From Paludibacterium denitrificans (GTDB lineage Bacteria; Pseudomonadota; Gammaproteobacteria; Burkholderiales; Chromobacteriaceae), in contig NZ_WLYX01000001.1 of the NCBI RefSeq assembly GCF_009707705.1, forward strand, positions 62,001 to 126,000: a DNA stretch of 64,000 nt. The letters run 5' to 3'. Within the stretch, counting starts at the first letter, position 1; each line of letters opens with the position of its first letter. Made by a program: the position numbers and the translations under genes. Below, in pieces: positions 1 through 10,067 of this stretch. The notes beneath the pieces are model-generated. The model made no database searches, was not told the DNA's origin, and saw only the letters and a list, made by a program, of their open reading frames with translations.

Positions 1-1280
1 CCACGCCCATGGAAACCGAGGTCGAAAGCTGGTGCCCTTCCAGCGCGAAAGGCCGCTGCAAGGATTCCATCAAATCATTCAAAACCGAGGCGGCCGCGTC
101 AGCATGCGACAGATCCCCAAGAATCAGCAAAAACTCGTCCCCGCCCTCGCGGCTGAGGGTATCGCTGGCGCGCAACGACTGGGCAAAGCGCTGGGTCATG
201 CCTTTGAGCAACTCATCGCCGACGGCATGACCAAGAGAGTCATTGACCGTTTTAAAACCATCGGCATCGACAAATACCAGCGCCAGACGGGAACGTGCAC
301 TGTTGGCATCCGCCGCTAGCGCCTGAAACTGCTGGCGTACCAGTACGCGATTGGGCAAGCCGGTGAGCGGATCATGGAACGCCGGGGAATTCGATATGCT
401 GCTCGGCGCGCTGGCGCTCGGCCATTTCCACCTGCAAGCGCTGATAAGGCGCACGCACGCTGGAGACAAACACCGCACGGTAGATGTAGTAGTAGGCAAT
501 CACCTTGTAGCTATGCCCGGCCAGCGCCAAAACATCATTCACGTTGGAATACAACATGAAACAACATTCGGCCAACATCGACACCACGGTCGCGGCAAAC
601 AGATTGGCAACGTCGGCATTAGCGTGGCGCTGTTGCCGGACGTATAACAACCATGCCGCCAGCAACAGCAACAGCACAATGCCAACCTCGGCCATGATCT
701 TGGCCGGTGTCAGACCATAGCCATCACGAAACATCGTCGGCCACAGTTCCGGATGCGCCAGTTCCGTGTAGTAAATCACCGCCGTGACGAGCAAGCTGGC
801 CGCCAAAATCAGATAACGCGTCGCGGACCGCTGCAGTGGTTGGCATGAGCGCAACGCTACAATCAGCAAGGTAATGGCCGCCACATAACGGGCCGCCAAC
901 CAGAAGATGATCGCCTTGTCTTTGGACGCTGGCGTGATAAAAGCCGGCATGCCTTGGTACGACAGCATGTGGGCAAAGTCGATCAAGCCCACCGCCAGAA
1001 AGCCACACGCCAGAATGACGATAGTGCCGGGCTGGCTACGGCTACTGGCATGCCACGACACGGCAAACACCAGACACGCCACCACAATGGCAAAGGTTTC
1101 TTCAACAGTATGCGTCAGCAGGGGAAACAGGCTGGTGCCCTGACTGAGCCATGCCAACGACGGGGTCTGCCAAATCAAGAGAAAAACCAGTGCCAGCACT
1201 GCAAGCAGCCGCCACGGAATAGCGGAGCCTTCGGCCACAGGCCCGACAGCTTCCTTAACAGGTGACGACAATGTAGCCAT
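1..1280 (-). CDS. MASE3-GGDEF membrane diguanylate cyclase (3' end outside window)
   Basis: Predicted inner-membrane sensor that makes cyclic di-GMP. The first ~290 residues form a MASE3-type block of seven or so hydrophobic segments, with the family-like stretch DFAHMLSYQGM. A short linker then leads into a GGDEF domain that begins HDPLTGLPNR and carries the active-site sequence REGGDEF near bases 130-150. The window edge cuts the protein inside the GGDEF domain. The frame breaks near base 380, where EFLAFHDPLT is expected; reading CCTGG for the CCCCGG found there joins the two halves, so I treat it as a CCWGG lesion. It is the catalytic opposite of the MASE3-HD-GYP protein at the right end of the window. 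Family assignment is firm; the signal sensed is unknown. Confidence 0.85.
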
Positions 1281-1359
1281 GGCGATCTATGCAAAATAGG
1301 TTTAAAAACAGAGCAGCATTTTATGCCATTTGCACATTAAAGCCTAGAAAAGTCTTTCT

Positions 1360-1369
1360 TTCGGCCAAC
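1360..1369 (-). repeat. Intergenic copy of the GTTGGCCGAA uptake-like word
   Basis: Exact 10-base copy in the gap between the MASE3-GGDEF gene and the MFS gene. It is a single copy with no facing partner, so it does not form a hairpin with another copy. Confidence 0.75.
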
Positions 1370-1417
1370 CTACCTAGGCTGGACGCCACAACCAACAGGT
1401 AGCAACGTCACCGCCAG

Positions 1418-2730
1418 TCACGCAGTTAGCCTGTCGCCGAGCACGGCACTCACGCGACGATGGATGCGCAGCACCATCACGGCCGCCAGCAAACTTAGCA
1501 CGTTAGCAAACATCGTTGCCGCCGTGTAAGTGCCCAAGCTGTTACGCAACACACCACCCAGCAAGGCAGCAAACGCCGCGCCCAGTTGATGGCCCGCCAC
1601 CACCCAGCCAAACACCACCGGTGCCTCCTGATGGCCAAACACATCATGCGTCAGGCGTACCGTGGGCGGCACGGTGGCCACCCAGTCCAGCCCGTAAAAC
1701 AGCGCAAAAATCGGCAAGCCAAAGTAGCCAAGGCCAAAGGCGTAGGGCAGATAAATGAGCGCCAAACCACGCAAGCCGTAATAGCAGAACAACAGCACGC
1801 GGTTGTTATAGCGGTCCGACATCCAGCCCGACAGTGTCGTGCCCACCAGATCCAACGCCCCCATGGCGGCAAGAATGCTGGCACCGCCCAGAGCCGTTAA
1901 GCCGTAATCGCCGCACATGGCAATAAAGTGGGTACCGATATAGCCGTTGGTGGTGGCACCACAGACGAAGAAGCTGAAAAACAGCAACCAGAAATCACGC
2001 ACTTTCACCGCCCGGCGTAACGCGCCAAAGGCGATTGCCAAAGGGTTTTGCTGGCTCAAGGCGGCATCGGCTAGGCGCATCGGCCGGTTCGCCGTAGCGC
2101 CGCAAGCCGATGGCGGCGGGTTTTTCCGGCAGAAGAAAGAACACCAACGGCAAAATCAGTACGATGCCTAGCCGCGACAGCCAGCACCACAGAACGCCAA
2201 CCGAAGTGCTCGACAATAGCCGCCAGCAGCGGCAGGAACACCAGTTGCCCGGTGGCCGAGCTGGCGGTCAGCACGCCCATAGCCAGCCCGCGCCGCTGGA
2301 TAAACCAGCGACTGACAATGGTTGCCCCCAGCGTCATGGCCGTTACCCCGGTGCCGCAACCAACAATCAGCCCCCAGATCAGCCACATCTGCCAGCTGTG
2401 CTGCATCAGGCTGGAGGCAGCCACCGCCGTGCCCAGCACGCCCAGCGCCAGCAATACCGTTTTACGTAGCCCAAAGCGCTGCATGGTCGCGGCAGCAAAT
2501 GGCCCCATCAGGCCGAACAACGCCAGATTGATCGACAAGGCCAGCGAAATGGTGGAGCGGCTCCAGCCAAACGCCTGTTCCAACGGCACCATCATCACGC
2601 TGGGTGCCGCACGCGTACCGGCGGTGACCAACATGACCAGAAAAGTCACACCGATCACCACCCGGCATAGTGAAAACGCTGTCGGCTCCAGTTCACCAAG
2701 GCTTGCATGGCTTGTCTCGCTTGAATTCAT
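1418..2730 (-). CDS. Major facilitator superfamily transporter (two sequence lesions)
   Basis: Twelve-segment MFS permease of about 440 residues, similar in layout to OxlT/NarK-like monocarboxylate or general anion:proton carriers. Many hydrophobic segments are visible, with a typical A-loop stretch in the N-terminal half (AAATMQRFGLRKTV). I chose the ATG at 2730; an upstream TTG at 2787 is also in frame but starts a low-complexity polar stretch. The frame shifts near 2170 (VAVAAGIVLIL expected) and again near 2080 (GEPADAPADAAL expected). Both are cured by restoring GCCGGC, so the gene is probably intact. Substrate unknown. Confidence 0.75.
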
Positions 2731-2886
2731 ACAAGCCGACGATTGTACCGGGCCAACCTGCGCTGGCAGTGATTTTTCTTGCGCCAACAGCCTGCCGCCG
2801 CATAAGCCATTCCCTGCCCTGATCAGTCGGCAAGCAAATGCCAGAGCACATCATGGCACTCACACGCAACCGACAGCGCCCTGCTT

Positions 2887-2896
2887 TTCGGCCAAC
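2887..2896 (-). repeat. Intergenic copy of the GTTGGCCGAA uptake-like word
   Basis: Exact copy between the MFS gene start and the end of the zinc-ribbon gene, preceded by GA/GG as in the extended consensus AAGGTTGGCCGAAA. Confidence 0.75.
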
Positions 2897-2923
2897 CTCC
2901 CCGCCTCGGCGTAGGTCATATCG

Positions 2924-3424
2924 TCAACGCCACCAATGCACCCGCAACAGCTTTTCGGCGTCGTTGTAATGAAACTCCAGCTCGCCCTGATAGGCGTCAT
3001 GCAACGCCTCACCCAGATTGCGCGCCAGATGAATGTCGGTGGTGGTCACCAAGGCGCCGTCGGGCGTGTCTTCAATGGCGATGATGCGTTCCTGCGGATG
3101 CTCGGCCTTGGCGTGCGATTCATGATGCTGCAACAGCGAAGTCACCTCATCGCGATGGCCCTGAAAAAATGGTCCTTCGATATGCACAAACCCCGCAGGG
3201 AAATGGTCACGAATGCGATGGCACGCCGCACACACCACCTCGGTGGCGTCAGCCGGGCGCTCTTTCCACTGCCAATGGCCAGCGTGATACACCGCACCAC
3301 AATCCGGGCAAACCGCTGGCTCCGGTAGTTTGCGCTGCAGTTTGTAGCTATCGTGCTCACGTTCCGGGCGCAACTGATCGCGCCGAATGGACTGAAAACC
3401 AGCGGGAGGAATACGGGAAGTCAT
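2924..3424 (-). CDS. BCAM0308-like zinc-ribbon protein
   Basis: Soluble 166-residue protein. Residues ~38-70 hold two CxxC knuckles, CPDCGAVYHAG and CAACHRI, giving a four-cysteine zinc ribbon. The C-terminal half (EDTPDGALVTTTDIHLARN) resembles the short conserved family typified by Burkholderia BCAM0308. The frame is intact and the ATG at 3424 is preceded by a purine-rich stretch. It stands alone, facing no obvious partner. Function in the family is not established; nucleic-acid or ribosome association is only a guess from the ribbon. Confidence 0.6.
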   Translation of the reverse strand: MTSRIPPAGFQSIRRDQLRPEREHDSYKLQRKLPEPAVCPDCGAVYHAGHWQWKERPADATEVVCAACHRIRDHFPAGFVHIEGPFFQGHRDEVTSLLQHHESHAKAEHPQERIIAIEDTPDGALVTTTDIHLARNLGEALHDAYQGELEFHYNDAEKLLRVHWWR

Positions 3425-3502
3425 GTCAGCTCCTTGTGTCTCGTTACGCCAAATACAGCTCCAACCCTCAGATCACCAGCAGAATTCATCGGCCGCTCCG
3501 GC

Positions 3503-4832
3503 CTACACGTTTTGCAAATCAATCGCCAACGCCATATTCCACAGCGCCGATGACACCTCCACCCGATACGGGCATGCACTTTCCAGCTGGCGCAATACCG
3601 GTGGCAGCAAGGCCACTTGCGTGCGCGCGTAGTCGCGTACGCTTTGCAGCGACGGACTGGGACGCAAACGCCTACCATGGCGCATCACCGGCACCAGCAG
3701 CGGCTCCCCGGCCCGCTCGTCACCGTCCAGCACCAGCACATCACCCGCCGGTACCCTGCCTCATCCAAGCGGCGCAACACCTGCTTGCGTCCCGGCCAGT
3801 GGCCTTGCCTTCGGAACGTTTGCGACGCGGCCGCCCGGCGTATTCCTGCAGCTTGTAAGCGCAATCGAGATAAGGCTGATCGGCAGAGGTATTCATGCGT
3901 GTTCCCACGCCAAAACCATCAATCGGCGCACCCGCCAGCAACAAGGCGGCAATGGCGTCCTCATCCAGATTGCCACTGGCAAAAATCTTGACCGCGGCCA
4001 ACGCGCCGTGATCAAGAATGGCGCGCACCTGCCGTGCGTGCTGACCCAAATCGCCGCTATCCAGCCGTACTGCCTGAATGGCAATGCCTTCCGGTGCCAG
4101 TTGACCAGCCGGGCGCACCAACGCACGCGCGGCGGCCTCGGTGTTGTAGGTGTCGATCAGCACGGTGCTGGCCGTGGGCTGCGAGCGAAGAAAATGGGCA
4201 AAAGCGGTGACTTCATCGTCATGGGTCTGCACAAACGAGTGCGCCATGGTGCCAAACAACGGTACGCCCCAGCGCATGCCAGCCAACACCGTGGCAGTGC
4301 CATCAAATCCGGCCAGATAACTGGCGCGCGCCGACAGCAACCCGGCTTCGGCGCCATGCGCACGGCGCAGGCCAAAATCCACCAGTAGCTTGTCTTGCGC
4401 GGCCTGCCGTACCCGTGCCGCCTTGGAAGCCACCAGCGTCTGGAATTGCAGCAGATTGATCAGGCGCGTTTCCACCAGTTGCGCCTCGCGCAGCGGGGCG
4501 ATCACCCGCAGGATCGGCTCATCCGGAAAGAACACCGTCCCTTCCGGCATGGCATCCACCTGTCCGGTAAACCGCAAACCGGCCAGCGAATCGATGAACA
4601 ACGGATGAAAACGCCCGCACCCCGCCAGCCACGACAGCTCCTGCTCACTAAAATGCAGGGTTTCCAGATAATCCAGCACCTGTTCCAGACCAGCCGCTAC
4701 CAAAAAGTTACGTCGGGGCGGCAAGCGGCGCACAAAAAACTCAAATACCGCCGTGTCTTCCATGCCCAACTCGAAATAGGTCTGCAGCATGGTCAGCTGG
4801 TACAGGTCGGTTAACAGGGCTGCATTTTCCAC
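3503..4832 (-). CDS. pncB: Nicotinate phosphoribosyltransferase
   Basis: Makes nicotinate mononucleotide from nicotinate and PRPP in the Preiss-Handler NAD salvage route. The N-terminus (ALLTDLYQLTMLQTYFE), the FGLRRAHG segment, LIDTYNT and LDSGDLGQHARQVRAILD are family hallmarks. The C-terminus is shifted twice, near 3795 (KATWPGRKQV expected) and near 3762 (AGYLAGDVLVLDG expected). Both are CCTGG words reduced to CTGG or CCGG, so the full enzyme is about 443 residues. It starts two bases after the stop of pncA, an operon joining nicotinamide deamidation to nicotinate use. Confidence 0.88.
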
Positions 4833-4834
4833 AC

Positions 4835-5416
4835 TCAGCCCTCAAGTAGCACGGCGCCAGCCGCCATCATCTGGGCGATGGCGCGTTTGCCATCCCCCGC
4901 CTGCACCTCCACCGCACGGACTCCATCCTGCAGCAGCACAACCCGATAACCATGTTGCAAGGCCGCCAGCACGGTTTCCAGCACGCAATAATCGGTGGCC
5001 AGCCCACCAACAAACAGTCGCGTCACCTCGGCGGCTTGCAACCGCTCGTGCAGATCAGTATGGGAAAAACCGGAGTAAGCCTCCGCATCGGGCACCGTCG
5101 CTTTGGAGATAATCTGCGTGCCTGATGGCCAATGTAACGAACCGGTCAGCCCGGCGCCGTGAGTACTCGCCACACAGTGCGGCGGCCATGGGCCACCCTG
5201 CGTCTGAAATGAACAGTGTTGTGCGGGATGCCAATCACGCGTAGCAAAAACCGGCAACCCGGCCGCGGCAAAACGCGCCAGCCATGCGTTGAGCACGGCA
5301 ATCACCTGATCACCTGATGCCACCGCCGAGGCGCCACCGGGCAGAAAGTCGTTTTGCATATCCACCAGCAGCAGCGCATCGCCACGTTGCGGTGTCAACT
5401 CCAGCTGCCGAGACAT
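4835..5416 (-). CDS. pncA: Nicotinamidase
   Basis: Cysteine hydrolase that turns nicotinamide into nicotinate, feeding pncB directly downstream. The isochorismatase-fold catalytic set is visible: Asp in LLVDMQNDF, Lys in IISKAT and Cys in GLATDYCV; the DWHPAQH metal/active-site loop is also present. I place the start at 5416 (MSRQLEL) because a GGAGG Shine-Dalgarno lies about 8 bases upstream. A longer in-frame ATG at 5434 would put that GGAGG inside the coding region. The frame is intact. Confidence 0.9.
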   Translation of the reverse strand: MSRQLELTPQRGDALLLVDMQNDFLPGGASAVASGDQVIAVLNAWLARFAAAGLPVFATRDWHPAQHCSFQTQGGPWPPHCVASTHGAGLTGSLHWPSGTQIISKATVPDAEAYSGFSHTDLHERLQAAEVTRLFVGGLATDYCVLETVLAALQHGYRVVLLQDGVRAVEVQAGDGKRAIAQMMAAGAVLLEG

Positions 5417-5672
5417 GAAAACCACCTCCGTCATTAGGGGAACTCAAAATTCAGCGTAGGACACGGCTGAGAACTACGCCAGCAGATGGCAAAATGAGCT
5501 TACTATAAATTTCTTTTAGATACAGCAACTTAAAAATGGCCAATAAAACCGGAAACGGTAATTTTGTTAGCTTTGCCAATAACTTGGTTTTTCTATTGTT
5601 TAAGGACAATGCTTGCTATAACAAAAAAATATCCTCCACTTACCACCTTCAAGCATCGAGAAAGGCCTGATT
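5417..5672 (+). promoter_or_regulatory. AT-rich region upstream of the phasin gene
   Basis: 256 bases between divergent pncA and the phasin gene, clearly richer in A and T than the surroundings. A possible sigma-70 promoter for the phasin is TTGTTT (about 5596) and TATAAC (5617-5622). The spacer is 15 bases, shorter than ideal, so the call is weak. Confidence 0.3.
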
Positions 5673-6080
5673 ATGTCGACCAGCAACGAGCAACTGAGCA
5701 AGTTTTCCCTGAATGGTTTTGAGTCAGCGCTACGCTTTGCCCAGATATCCTCGGATGGAACCGAACGGCTGGTTCGGCTCAATCTGGATGCCTCCAAGCA
5801 GACACTGGAACAACATGCCAAGGCGGTGAAGGAACTGGCACAAGCCAGCAACCCGCAGGAAGCCTTCAACCAACTCAATCAGCTAGCCGGGCAGTCTCTC
5901 ACCAAGGCACTCGCCCATTCGCACAGCACCTATGAGATTTTTACCCGCACGCAGAGCGAGCTCTCCAAGTTGGCCGAAGAAAATCTGGGAGCCTTCAATA
6001 AATCGGTTAATCAGGTGATCGACACCATTGCCAAGGAAGCGGCAAGTGCCAGCAAGAAAATGGAATCGCCCAGCGCCTGA
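5673..6080 (+). CDS. Phasin family protein
   Basis: 135-residue, cysteine-free, helix-forming protein matching the Phasin_2 pattern: an N-terminal SLNGFESALRFAQI stretch, the SKQTLEQHAKAVKELAQASNPQEAF core and a long amphipathic C-terminal helix ending in KKMESPSA. Phasins coat polyhydroxyalkanoate granules and influence their size. No PHA synthase is in the window, so a role in PHA storage is inferred from the family only. The frame is intact; the gene has its own upstream region and is followed by a short hairpin, suggesting a single-gene transcript. Confidence 0.85.
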   Translation: MSTSNEQLSKFSLNGFESALRFAQISSDGTERLVRLNLDASKQTLEQHAKAVKELAQASNPQEAFNQLNQLAGQSLTKALAHSHSTYEIFTRTQSELSKLAEENLGAFNKSVNQVIDTIAKEAASASKKMESPSA

Positions 6081-6104
6081 TCGCCACATCGGCCAGTCGT
6101 TCCG

Positions 6105-6124
6105 CCCCGCCTCTGGCGGGGTTT
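6105..6124 (+). terminator. Rho-independent terminator of the phasin gene
   Basis: Seven-base GC stem (CCCCGCC / GGCGGGG) with a TCT loop, followed by TTTGTT, 25 bases after the phasin stop. Confidence 0.7.
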
Positions 6125-6212
6125 GTTATGTCTGAAGCGGCCAGAACTGGCCAAACAGTGCGTTGAGTTCGCAGGGCAACTCAGCAAGGCAGGAAACAGA
6201 AAACGCACCAGC

Positions 6213-6557
6213 TCAGTCTTGCTGGCACAGCACCATCCAGTCCTCGTCACCCACCGTCAGGTGGCAAGCGAGGCGCCAGCGCTGGTACTGATCGGGCCAG
6301 TCTTCGCTGGCGGCCAAGGTGGAGTCGATCAACTTTTCGCGCAACAGGACATTGCGTTCTTTTCGGCCAACCTTGCACGCCTGATGCGCGCCGTCGTCCA
6401 GTCGCTGCACCTTGCAGGTTCCACAGGTGCCCTGACCACAGCGCCAGTGCAACGGCACCTCATGAAACCGGGCAACATCCAGCAGGTTATCACCCGCTTC
6501 GCAGGCAACGGTCGTCAAGGTTTGCTGATGTTGATCGACAAAACGGATAACGGGCAT
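6213..6557 (-). CDS. 2Fe-2S ferredoxin
   Basis: Plant-type ferredoxin of about 115 residues. The cluster-binding pattern is CGQGTCGTC followed later by a fourth cysteine in RLACHL, with the N-terminal strand MPVIRFVDQHQQTL typical of the fold. I use the ATG at 6557, which starts this strand; the ORF can be extended to 6584. It lies just downstream of the deoxyinosine glycosylase gene at the end of the long leftward cluster. Electron-transfer partner unknown. Frame intact. Confidence 0.8.
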   Translation of the reverse strand: MPVIRFVDQHQQTLTTVACEAGDNLLDVARFHEVPLHWRCGQGTCGTCKVQRLDDGAHQACKVGRKERNVLLREKLIDSTLAASEDWPDQYQRWRLACHLTVGDEDWMVLCQQD

Positions 6558-6584
6558 AACAGGTTTTCCAGAAAATCTGGCCAA

Positions 6585-7080
6585 TCAAACCAGATAGGGA
6601 CGCAAGCCCTGCCAGCGGGCCAGCTTTTGGGCAAAGGCCAAGGTATAAGCCGGGCTGGAGGATGGCAGTGCCAGCTTGATCAGGCCATTTTGCTGAATCG
6701 AATCGGCCGCGCGGTACGCCGTGGCGCCGTTAAAACCAATTGCTCGCAACTGCGGCAGTGCCGTCACCAGCGCCTGCACGTCATTGTGGCGTTGTTCACG
6801 GATCGCCGCATCCAGACTACCCTGCTTAGCGCGCCTCGGCAATCACATCCCATAACCCGACATGATGAGCGAGCAAACATTGCAGACGGCTGGGGTAGTC
6901 CAATGCCACCGGGTCTTCATCGAGAATTGCGCCCAGCAACTGCCAGAACTGATTACGCGGATGGGCGTAATACTGGGCGGCTTGCAATGAGGCTTCGCCC
7001 GGCAGCGACCCCAGAATCAGCACGCGCGTTGCAGCATTAACTACCGGCGGGAAACAGGTCTTTGGCGCATCCTCAGCCAT
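6585..7080 (-). CDS. DNA-deoxyinosine (hypoxanthine) glycosylase, UDG superfamily family 6
   Basis: Base-excision repair enzyme expected to remove hypoxanthine arising from adenine deamination. The diagnostic block [10 protein letters not shown], then [12 protein letters not shown], lies at residues ~24-48. The C-terminal [10 protein letters not shown] matches the family's second motif. The frame shifts near 6830; restoring GCCGGC there gives [15 protein letters not shown] and a ~165-residue protein of normal length. Its ATG overlaps the end of rnhB by eight bases, implying coupled translation of two repair enzymes. Confidence 0.8.
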
Positions 7081-7669
7081 TCAGAACAGCATTCCCTGCT
7101 GTCTGGCGAGCCGAGGCTTTGACCGGGCCAAAGGTCTTGCGATGGATCGGCAACACGCCGTACTGTTCGATCGCCGCCGGTGCTCGGCCGTGGGATAGCC
7201 CTTGTGGCGGGCAAAACCATAGGCCGGATAGTCCGCATCCGGGCAATCAATTCAGCATCGCGCGCGGTTTTCGCCAAAATGGAAGCCGCAGAAATTTCCT
7301 GCACCTTGGCATCGCCCTTGACGATGGCTTGTGCTTAAGCATGGCCAAGCCTTTGGGTACCCGGTTGCCGTCGATCAGGGCTTCGTCCGGCACGCAGGAC
7401 AAACCGGCGATAGCCCGGCTCATGGCCAGCATGCTGGCCTGCAGTATATTGATCCGGTCAATCTCGTCCACGCTGGCACTGGCAATACTCCACGCCAGCG
7501 CGTACTGCTTGATCTGTTCGGCCAACTTGTCACGCTTGCTCTCGCTCAGCACCTTGGAGTCGGCCAAACCGGCAATCGGATGAGCCGGGTCGAGAATCAC
7601 CGCGGCGGCAAAGACCGCCCCGGCCAACGGCCCCCTGCCCGCCTCGTCAACGCCACAGATCAATGACAT
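7073..7669 (-). CDS. rnhB: Ribonuclease HII
   Basis: Cleaves RNA in RNA/DNA hybrids and starts removal of single ribonucleotides from DNA. The N-terminus [15 protein letters not shown] carries the catalytic DEAGRG motif, and [15 protein letters not shown] is the second signature. The middle and end are shifted three times: near 7336 (GCCGGC lesion, giving [12 protein letters not shown]), near 7222 and near 7178 (CCWGG lesions, giving [11 protein letters not shown] and AEHLAAIEQYG). The reconstructed tail RKTFGPVK is standard. It overlaps lpxB upstream by ten bases, as in many proteobacterial lpx clusters. Confidence 0.88.
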
Positions 7670-8823
7670 CCAGCCACCTCCAGCACCGCCTTGGCGGCCA
7701 GATTGGCGGTGTCCTGCTGCAAGCTCTGATGCAATTCGAAAAACGCCTGCTCCATTTCCAGCCGTGCCTCAGCATCGGCATACAGACGCTTCACTTCTGC
7801 GGCCAGCTTGGGCGCCGTCGCCTCTTTTTGCAGCAACTCTGGCACCACCATGCGGCCACTCAATACATTGGGCAAACCCACATATGGCAAGCGAATCTTG
7901 CGCTTGACCAGCTGATACGTTAGCGCAGACAAGCGATAACTGATCACCATCGGCCGCTTGCACAAGGCGACCTCCAGCGTAGCGGTGCCACTGGTCACCA
8001 AGACCACATCGCTGGCGATCATCGCCATTTGCGCGTGGCCAAACAACCGGCGAATGGGCAGATCCAGCGCCTTGCACTGGCGCAGCTGGGTATCGAACAA
8101 CTCCATGGTCGCGCGCGTGGCCAATGGCACCAGAAAGATGGCCGAAGGGTAATCCGCCAACAGCAGGCGAGCCGTTTCGATATATAACGGCCCCATGTAT
8201 TCCAGCTCGCTCTGGCGGCTACCCGGCAGCAAGGCAAATACCGGAGCGGCTTGCGGCAGCCCCAGTTGTTCGCGCATTGCCTGCTTGTCGGGATGCATGG
8301 GAATTTCGCTCGCCAACGGGTGCCCGACGTAAGTCACCGGCACGCCAGCCTGTCGATACAACGCTTACTCCATCGGAAACAGGCACAGCATGTGGCTGAC
8401 ACTTTTGCCGATTTTTTGTACCCGCTCAGGCCGCCGGGCCCAGACTGACGGGCTGACATAATGCACGGTAGGAATACCGCCGCGTTTCAGATCGGCTTCC
8501 AGACCCAGATTGAAATCCGGCGCATCCACACCTATGAACACATCAGGCTTTTCGGCCAACAGCTGCTGCTTTAGCGTGCGCCGCAAGCGCAACAGCTCCG
8601 GCAGTTTTTTCAGCACCTCGGCATAACCGCGCACTGCCAATTTTTCCTGCGGAAACATCGAGGTAAAACCACGTGCTTCCATACGCGGGCCACCAATACC
8701 GGCAAACTCGATATCGGCATGGCGCTGTTGCAAGGCTTCCATCAAATGCGCGGCGAGCAGGTCGCCCGAGGCTTCGCCAGCCACCATGGCGACTTTCAAC
8801 GCGCCTTTTCGTTTGAACAGCAT
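7660..8823 (-). CDS. lpxB: Lipid-A-disaccharide synthase
   Basis: Glycosyltransferase family 19 enzyme that joins lipid X and UDP-2,3-diacylglucosamine on the inner face of the inner membrane. [18 protein letters not shown] at the N-terminus and [13 protein letters not shown] are family motifs; length ~388 residues is normal. A TAA stop interrupts the frame at about 8363 within [14 protein letters not shown]. Restoring GCCGGC gives FPMEPALYRQ with no change in length, so this is an in-frame lesion of the recurrent type. It follows lpxA by 14 bases. Confidence 0.9.
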
Positions 8824-8837
8824 GTCAGGCCTGATGA

Positions 8838-9612
8838 TTAACGGATGATGCCGCGCTCGGACTGGGCAAAGAAACGTACAAACGGTTCCAGTTCGACATG
8901 CCCTGCCGCCGCTTCGGCCAACACAGCCGCTTTGGCCTCGTCATACGACAAGCCCGGCGATAGAGCGCCTTGTAAGCGTTGCGTACCCGGCGAATCTGCT
9001 CCGGCGTAAAGCCACGCCGCTTGAGACCTTCGGCATTGATGCCCGACGGCACCGCACGATTGCCATGTGCCATGACATAAGGCGGCACATCCTGAGCCAC
9101 CGCGCTGGCAAAAGCCGTCATCGCATGCTCACCAATAATGGCAAACTGGTGCACGCTGGTGAAACCACCCAGAATCACCCAGTCACCAATGTGCACATGG
9201 CCGCCCAGCGTGGCGTTGTTGGCAAAAATGGTGTGGTTCCCCACCGGCAGTCATGCCCCAGATGGACATACGCCATGATCCAGTTGTCATTACCCAGACG
9301 CGTCACACCAACGTCCTGTGCCGTCCCGATATTGAAGGTACAGAACTCGCGGATGGTGTTGTTGTCACCAATTTCCAGCCGTGTCTGCTCACCGGCGTAT
9401 TTCTTGTCCTGCGGAATCGCACCCAGCGAACAGAACTGGAAAATCCGGTTATTCTTGCCGATCCGGGTATGCCCCTCGATCACGACATGCGGCCCCACCC
9501 ACGTGCCGCTATCGATGCTGACGTGTTCGCCGATGATGCTGTAGGCACCAATCTCAACGTCATCAGCGATCTGCGCCCCTTCGGCCACAATGGCTGTCGG
9601 ATGAATCGCCAT
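8838..9612 (-). CDS. lpxA: UDP-N-acetylglucosamine acyltransferase
   Basis: First acyltransferase of lipid A synthesis, a left-handed beta-helix trimer. Hexapeptide repeats run from [22 protein letters not shown] through the middle, followed by the helical C-terminal domain ([19 protein letters not shown]). The frame is shifted near 9247 (GHDCLVGNHTIF expected, CCWGG lesion) and near 8950 (ALYRAGLSYDEA expected, GCCGGC lesion). Reconstructed length is ~258 residues, the usual size. It sits three bases after the fabZ stop. Confidence 0.9.
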
Positions 9613-9615
9613 GGC

Positions 9616-10067
9616 TTACACCTCGCGCTTGGCACACATGATTTCAGCTTCGCAAGCAATCTGGCCATCGACCAGCGCCCGGGCAGCATATTTACCGATA
9701 CCACGCTTGGAAGTGATCTGCTCCACTTCAAAAATCATCTGGTCGCCCGGCACTACCTGACGCTTGAAGCGGGCATTATCGATACCGACAAAGAAATACA
9801 ATTCGTTTTCAGAACGCTCGCCCGGCTGCGAATCGCCAGAATACCCGCTGCCTGAGCCAGCGCTTCAATGATCAGCACGCCGGGCATGACCGGATACTGC
9901 TCGAAGTGGCCAACAAAAAACGGCTCATTGATCGTTACGTTCTTCAACGCCTTGATACGCGTATTGGCTTCAAATTCGGTCACACGGTCTACCAGCAAAA
10001 ACGGGTAACGATGCGGCAGATAGCGCATGATTTCACGTACATCGATATTCACGGCATGTTCGGACAT
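9616..10067 (-). CDS. fabZ: 3-hydroxyacyl-ACP dehydratase
   Basis: Hot-dog-fold dehydratase of fatty-acid elongation, producing the trans-2-enoyl-ACP. The catalytic His lies in [13 protein letters not shown], and the [20 protein letters not shown] helix holds the acidic residue. One shift near 9828 is cured by restoring GCCGGC ([16 protein letters not shown]), giving ~150 residues. Start and stop with lpxD overlap as TAATG. Its usual place between lpxD and lpxA supplies hydroxyacyl-ACP balance to lipid A synthesis. Confidence 0.92.
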
